From positions 744,001-808,000 of the forward strand of contig CAVYVA010000001.1 of assembly GCA_963771835.1 (NCBI GenBank): a stretch of DNA of 64,000 nt, in the 5' to 3' direction. Positions 59,989 to 64,000 of this stretch are shown piece after piece. The notes under the pieces were generated by a model. It was not told the origin of the DNA. It searched no databases and saw nothing but the letters and a program-made list of their open reading frames with translations. The DNA is from CAVQCJ01 sp963771835. GTDB taxonomy: Bacteria > Actinomycetota > Actinomycetes > Prado026. The translations under genes and the position numbers were made by a program. Position 1 is the first letter of the stretch. Every line of letters begins with the position of its first letter.

Positions 59989-61095
59989 TCATCCTGGGGC
60001 GGGCACCTCGGTCAGGCCGAGGGTGGCGCAGCCCGCCTCCAGCTCGTCGAGGCCGAAGGCCTGGACCGGCCCCAGGACCCCCGCTCCGTGGACCGCGCCG
60101 CCCAGAGCGGTCGTGGCCGCCCAGGCCAGCAGCCGCCCGGTGAGCGTGTACGGGTCCGGGCCGGTCAGGTCGACCCGGGCCAGGGTCCGGCCGTCCGGGT
60201 CCTGGACCTCCGCCACCACCAGCGATGCTCCGCGGGCGCGGGCTTCGGCGTCCGGACCGCCGGCCGACCCGCGGAACCTGGCCGCCGACGACGTCAGCAC
60301 GGACATGGCCCCGGGGACCGCCGTCACACCTCGTGCGACGGCGGCGGCGTACGGCGCGAACCGAGCGAGGCTCCCGAACCAGCCCAGGTAGACACCGACC
60401 GTGCGCAGGCCGGGCGCCAGCGCCGGCAGGAACAGGTGCTCGGTGCCGCCCACCGCCACGGTCACCGCCTCGTCGGCGCCGATGCGGAAGGTGCGGGTGC
60501 GCGCACCGAGGCGGTCGTCCACGAGCCGCCCGTCGTCGAACCGGAACGAGGGCATCAGCATCATCCCGACGGACGAAGCCATGGTGCCCCCGCTCACTCC
60601 TGCCATGCCGGGCGCGAAGTAGCCGACGTCGAGCCGGCTCGCGTCCGGCCCGGCCCGTCGCAGCGCCAGGGCGCCGGCGAGGTTGCCCGGCAGGTAGTCG
60701 TACCCGAGGGCGGGGATCAGCGGTACCCCGGCGTCGGCCGCCCGCCGACCGACGCGCTCGCGCATGTCGCGGATGAAGGCCGACTCCCCGGTCGAGTCCA
60801 GGTAGGTCGCCCGCCTGGCGACCGCGGCCAGCACGGCCGGCTGACCCCAGCGCACGAACGGCCCGACCGTGGACATCAGGACGTCGCCCTCGTCGACCAG
60901 GGCGGCGATGCTGTGGGGATGCTCGACGTCCGCGACGCACGTCTGGAGACCGCCGCCGAGCTCGTCGCCGAGTCGGGCCAGCCGACCGGCGTCGCGGCCC
61001 GCGATGACCGGGCGGACCCCTCGCCGAACGAGCTCGTCGGTCACCAGCCGGCCGGTGTAGCCGGTGGCACCGAAGACGACGATCCGTCCGCTCAC
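59989..61095 (-). CDS. Saccharopine-dehydrogenase-like NAD(P)-binding protein
   Basis: 368 aa from a GTG. The N-terminal Rossmann fold begins RIVVFGATGYTGRLVTDELV and is followed by VLMSTVGPFVRWGQPAVLAA and YLDSTGESAFIRDMRER, typical of the saccharopine dehydrogenase/trans-acting enoyl reductase-like group. The C-terminus (ALGGAVHGAGVLGPVQAFGL) matches actinobacterial members. The reaction is unknown; it is not expected to be a true lysine-pathway enzyme. It diverges from yjjI, and both genes look leaderless. Confidence 0.82.
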   Translation of the reverse strand: MSGRIVVFGATGYTGRLVTDELVRRGVRPVIAGRDAGRLARLGDELGGGLQTCVADVEHPHSIAALVDEGDVLMSTVGPFVRWGQPAVLAAVARRATYLDSTGESAFIRDMRERVGRRAADAGVPLIPALGYDYLPGNLAGALALRRAGPDASRLDVGYFAPGMAGVSGGTMASSVGMMLMPSFRFDDGRLVDDRLGARTRTFRIGADEAVTVAVGGTEHLFLPALAPGLRTVGVYLGWFGSLARFAPYAAAVARGVTAVPGAMSVLTSSAARFRGSAGGPDAEARARGASLVVAEVQDPDGRTLARVDLTGPDPYTLTGRLLAWAATTALGGAVHGAGVLGPVQAFGLDELEAGCATLGLTEVPAPG

Positions 61096-61101
61096 AAGGC
61101 C

Positions 61102-61107
61102 ACGCTA
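61102..61107 (-). promoter_or_regulatory. -10 hexamer, leaderless start of saccharopine-DH-like gene
   Basis: Minus-strand TAGCGT, 6 nt (GGCCTT), GTG at 61095. Confidence 0.5.
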
Positions 61108-61167
61108 GTCCGCCCATCCCAGCGGCCGCCGGGACCTTCGGCCCTGGGGCGCCCGGACCGGCTTGCC

Positions 61168-61173
61168 TAGCCT
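61168..61173 (+). promoter_or_regulatory. -10 hexamer, leaderless start of yjjI
   Basis: TAGCCT, 6 nt (GCGAGT), GTG at 61180. Confidence 0.5.
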
Positions 61174-61179
61174 GCGAGT

Positions 61180-62733
61180 GTGCAGAACACCGAGCTCGAG
61201 ACCCTGGTCCGCGGCGTCGTCGACGACCCCGCGTTGACGTACCGCCAGCGTGTGCAGCAGCTGGCGACACTGGCCGAGAACGCCCTCGACCCGCCCGAGG
61301 TGTCCGACGCCTGCGCCCGCGCACTCGACAAGCGGGTGATCTGCGACATGTACGAGGGCAACGCCCCGTACCGGCCTCGGTACGTGCTGCCGGACTACGC
61401 GGTGGCGCTGCGCAACGGCTCGGCATTCCTCGAGCTGCCGCCGGCCCGCGACCTGGCCGAAGCGCTGGCGTTCCTGCTCATCCTGTACACCCAGGTGCCG
61501 TCGATCACCGGCTACCCCATCTACCTCGGCGACCTCGACGCGCTCCTCGCGCCGTTCGTGGACGGCGTGGACGACGACGAGCTGTACCGCCGGTTGCGGC
61601 TGTTCTGGATCAGCCTGGACCGGATGTTCCCGGACGCGTTCACGCACACTGACCTCGGACCGGACGACAGCCGGGTCGGCCGCACCGTGCTGCGGCTGGA
61701 ACGAGAGCTGCTGCAGGTGGTCCCGAACCTGACCCTGCGCGTCGACCCGGAACGCACGCCCGACGACTACGTCCTGGACGCCGTGCGCACCGTCTTCGCG
61801 TGCGGCAAGCCGCACTTCGTCAACCACCCCCTGATGACGGCCGACCTGGGTGACCGGTACGCCGCCGTCAGCTGCTACAACTCGCTGAAGATCGGCGGCG
61901 GCGCGCACACGCTGGTCCGGCTCAACCTCAAGGAGGCGGTGCTGCACCACGACGGCGGCGCCGACTCGTTCCTGCGAACGACGCTGCCGATGTACGTCGA
62001 GCTGACCGCCGAGCTGGCCGACGCGCGGGTCCGGCACCTGGTCGAGCGGGCGCGGTTCTACGAGCACAGCTGGCTGGTGCACGAAGGGCTGGTCTCGCCG
62101 GACCGGTTCTCGGCCATGTTCGGGCTGTTCGGGCTGGCCGAGGCGGTCGACCTCCTGATGGAGCGCGAGGGTGTGCCCGACGCGCACTACGGTCACGACC
62201 CTCGGGCCGACGACCTGTCGTACCGCATCGTCGCCCGGGTGGCCGAGCGGGTGGCCGCCCGGCCGATGCACCATTGCGAAGGCAACGGCGGGAGGTGCTT
62301 CCTGCACAGCCAGGCCGGCATCGACTCCGACCAGGACGTCACGGCCGGGACGCGCATCCGGGTGGGCAGCGAGCCACCGCTGCCGGACCACCTGGCGACC
62401 ATCACCCCGCATCACCTCTACTTCGCCGCCGGCGTCTCCGACGTGCTGGCCTTCGACGAGACCGCTCGACGCAACCCGAAGGCCGTTGTCGACGTGATCC
62501 GCGGTGGTTTCGCGACCGGGATGCGCGACTTCACCTTCAACCTGGACAGCAACGACTTCGTCCGCATCACCGGGTACCTGGTGCGCAAGTCCGACCTGGC
62601 CCGGTTGCCGACCGAGGGCGCCCGGCACGGCAGCGCATACCTGGCGGCGGGCTCGATGGCCAACAGCCACCTCTCCGACCGGGTGCCGAAGCGGGTGATC
62701 AGCGGTGAGAGCGCCGCGGGGTCTGGTCGCTGA
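61180..62733 (+). CDS. yjjI: YjjI-family glycyl-radical enzyme
   Basis: 517 aa, the length of E. coli YjjI, and similar along the whole protein: KRVICDMYEGNAPYRPRYVL, LILYTQVPSITGYPIYLGDL, GLFGLAEAVDLLMEREGV. The putative active-site Cys is C232 in AVSCYNSLKIGGG. The radical-bearing glycine is G465 in NDFVRITGYLVRKSDL, the C-terminal glycyl-radical loop. Such enzymes are oxygen-sensitive and need the activase encoded next. YjjI's substrate is not established to my knowledge. The overlap of 29 nt with yjjW ensures co-expression. Confidence 0.92.
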   Translation: MQNTELETLVRGVVDDPALTYRQRVQQLATLAENALDPPEVSDACARALDKRVICDMYEGNAPYRPRYVLPDYAVALRNGSAFLELPPARDLAEALAFLLILYTQVPSITGYPIYLGDLDALLAPFVDGVDDDELYRRLRLFWISLDRMFPDAFTHTDLGPDDSRVGRTVLRLERELLQVVPNLTLRVDPERTPDDYVLDAVRTVFACGKPHFVNHPLMTADLGDRYAAVSCYNSLKIGGGAHTLVRLNLKEAVLHHDGGADSFLRTTLPMYVELTAELADARVRHLVERARFYEHSWLVHEGLVSPDRFSAMFGLFGLAEAVDLLMEREGVPDAHYGHDPRADDLSYRIVARVAERVAARPMHHCEGNGGRCFLHSQAGIDSDQDVTAGTRIRVGSEPPLPDHLATITPHHLYFAAGVSDVLAFDETARRNPKAVVDVIRGGFATGMRDFTFNLDSNDFVRITGYLVRKSDLARLPTEGARHGSAYLAAGSMANSHLSDRVPKRVISGESAAGSGR

Positions 62734-63430
62734 CGTCGTCAGGTTCTCCTGGGTCGACGGCCCGGGGAACCGGTTCGTCGTCTTTCTGCAGGGATGCAAC
62801 CTCAACTGCCCGGCGTGCCACAACCCGCACACCATCCCGCTCCGCACCCCGCGCGCCCGCAGCGTCGGCGTCGACGAGCTGGTCGAGCAGGTGCGACCGC
62901 AGGCGCCGTTCCTGACCGGTGTCACGGTGTCCGGTGGCGAGGCCACCTTGCAGGCCGAGTTCGTCCGCGCGTTCTTCGAGCGGATCGGCGCCGACCCCGA
63001 GCTGGGCCGGCTCACGCGCTTCATCGACAGCAACGGCGTGGCGGCTGCGGCCGTGTGGGAGCAGCTGCTTCCGGTGACCGACGGCGTGATGCTGGACCTC
63101 AAGGCGCTCGACCCGCGCGTGCACGAGGCGCTGACCGGTTCGGGCAACGCGCTCGTGCTCGACTCGATCCGCTCGCTGGCGGCCACCGGGAAGCTGTACG
63201 AGGTGCGGTTGCTGCTGGTGCCCGGGGTGAACGACGACCCGGTCACGCTCGACCGCACGGCACGATGGCTGCTGGCCGTCGACCCGGCGGTACGCATCAA
63301 GGTGATCGGCTTCCGGCGGCACGGGGTCCGGGCGTCCGCTCGGCACTGGCCGGAGGCCGGGCAGCACAGGATGGACGACTACCGGCGACAGCTCACCGAG
63401 CTCGGCGTCCGGGAGCTCGAGGTGGTCTGA
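62705..63430 (+). CDS. yjjW: YjjW-like glycyl-radical enzyme activase (radical SAM)
   Basis: 241 aa from a GTG inside the end of yjjI. The radical-SAM motif is C31-x3-C35-x2-C38 in LQGCNLNCPACHNPHTIPL. The GGE-type SAM-binding segment is GVTVSGGEATLQAEF; later segments are RFIDSNGV and GVMLDLKALDPRVHEA. It would generate the glycyl radical on YjjI from S-adenosylmethionine. Many such activases carry an inserted ferredoxin domain with two extra [4Fe-4S] clusters; here HNP leads directly to the next strand, so the insert is absent. Confidence 0.92.
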   Translation: MRAPRGLVADVVRFSWVDGPGNRFVVFLQGCNLNCPACHNPHTIPLRTPRARSVGVDELVEQVRPQAPFLTGVTVSGGEATLQAEFVRAFFERIGADPELGRLTRFIDSNGVAAAAVWEQLLPVTDGVMLDLKALDPRVHEALTGSGNALVLDSIRSLAATGKLYEVRLLLVPGVNDDPVTLDRTARWLLAVDPAVRIKVIGFRRHGVRASARHWPEAGQHRMDDYRRQLTELGVRELEVV

Positions 63431-63453
63431 CCACCCGGTGCGAGCCACGTGGC

Positions 63454-64000
63454 CTATTCGGCCTGGAGTGGTGCGTGGGCGAACCAGCCGCCCGCTTCTG
63501 GAGGGGGTGGCAACGGCCATAGCTGGACTGCGTCACCGGCCGCATCGACGATCGGCCCGAGATCGATCCGTGTGCGAGTCTCGGCCACGCCGCGCTCGAG
63601 CCACATGCAGAACGCGTCGGCGGGCCCTGGCGGCGGCAGCGGCCACAGCCACAGGCTCCACGACCATTCCAGCCCTCCACCACCGCCGCCCCGCATCGCC
63701 AGGTGGAACCTTCCCGTCGACGATGACGGCGGAGGTGGCCAGATCTCGGAGTGCTCAACCCGGCTCCCGTCCTCCCACCTGAGCCCGAACCGCAGCCCGG
63801 GATCCGCTCCGCGGCGGCGACCGGGTCGCGGCGCATCGTCCACGTGGTCGGGGTGGATCAGCGCTCGGACGGTCATCGCGATGCCCTGGGGGTACACCCC
63901 GGAGACGGTCAGCAGAACCGCCGTCGTCTCGGTTCGCGCCAGGGTCACGCCAACCCCGGCCAGGCCGGGCAGCCAGTTCTGCGGGCGATCTCCGGGGTGG
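63454..64000 (-). CDS. Hypothetical protein, 5' end beyond the window
   Basis: The frame is open from the stop at 63454 to the right edge and reads like a real N-terminal region there (NWLPGLAGVGVTLARTETTA then VLLTVSGVYPQGIAM), so the start at 63948 is probably not the true one. The rest has RFGLRWEDGSRVEHSEIWPP and two Pro/Trp-rich stretches (SLWLWPLPPPGPADAFCMWL; LWPLPPPPEAGGWFAHAPL). Unknown actinobacterial family; no motif recognised. Confidence 0.65.
   Translation of the reverse strand, partial: HPGDRPQNWLPGLAGVGVTLARTETTAVLLTVSGVYPQGIAMTVRALIHPDHVDDAPRPGRRRGADPGLRFGLRWEDGSRVEHSEIWPPPPSSSTGRFHLAMRGGGGGGLEWSWSLWLWPLPPPGPADAFCMWLERGVAETRTRIDLGPIVDAAGDAVQLWPLPPPPEAGGWFAHAPLQAE

Noticed and set aside
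63454..63948. Complete 164-aa gene starting at 63948
   Set aside because: The frame remains open and protein-like to the right edge, so the true start is probably outside the window.

Overview
The window is high-GC, densely packed chromosomal DNA from an actinomycete (Actinomycetota). Lineage markers are SepH, the DUF3710, DUF4193, DUF3093 and DUF7455 families, and a ferrochelatase ending in a cysteine cluster. GTG starts, 4-nt ATGA/GTGA gene overlaps and leaderless promoters (TANNNT followed 6-7 nt later by the start codon) are frequent. I see no rRNA, tRNA, CRISPR array, insertion sequence or prophage. I cannot place it below phylum/class level.

Layout. 0-7 kb: a minus-strand operon runs PaaI-type thioesterase, dut, DUF3710, kdpD, kdpE (cut by the left edge), followed by DUF3093, DUF4235-like, EcsC-like and DUF4193 genes. 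7-9.6 kb: a gamma-carbonic-anhydrase-like protein and a NatA/NatB-type ABC exporter whose ATPase is frameshifted. 9.6-18.7 kb: a polyamine-type ABC importer, a TetR regulator, a PYROXD2-like FAD oxidoreductase and an ADP-forming acyl-CoA synthetase. 18.7-20.8 kb: a small secreted/metal-binding operon around a DUF4331 protein. 21-27.6 kb: housekeeping and hypothetical enzymes. 27.7-32.5 kb: a GcvT-like folate protein, a DMGDH-like FAD enzyme, an acyl-CoA dehydrogenase and a Rieske oxygenase. 32.5-39.3 kb: inositol-phosphatase-like protein, ferrochelatase, MFS transporter, SepH, thymidine kinase, a phosphodiesterase and DUF5998. 39.4-42 kb: a GNAT/acyl-CoA-synthetase fusion broken by three frameshifts. 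42-51.5 kb: PLP decarboxylase, pseudouridine catabolism (psuG plus kinase), topoisomerase A and B subunits, beta-carbonic anhydrase. 51.5-60 kb: GNAT, PAP2, secreted LamG protein, an unrecognised membrane protein, a GT2 synthase and DUF2252. 60-64 kb: a saccharopine-dehydrogenase-like protein, a YjjI/YjjW glycyl-radical enzyme and its activase, and a gene cut by the right edge.

The most interesting signal is a shared TetR-type operator (core ACTGAACGTTCAGT). It occurs at 12.79, 14.83 and 30.06 kb, in each case overlapping promoter-like elements of divergent genes. It ties the ABC importer, the TetR gene with its oxidoreductase/CoA-ligase operon, and the demethylation block into one candidate regulon, although unrelated genes lie between them. 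A related, differently spaced palindrome sits on the promoter of the Rieske gene. That Rieske protein has Glu instead of Asp at the inter-cluster bridging position, which is the mark of quaternary-ammonium oxygenases. My working model is uptake of an N- or S-methylated onium compound, Rieske-type demethylation, FAD/folate demethylation and CoA-dependent oxidation; the substrate is not resolved.

The second notable signal concerns sequence quality. Five frameshifts in three genes all go in the same direction, and each is repaired by adding one GC dinucleotide inside a short GC/CG run. This suggests consensus contraction rather than five independent pseudogenising events. The third is an anaerobic-type glycyl-radical pair in a genome that otherwise encodes oxygen-using enzymes.
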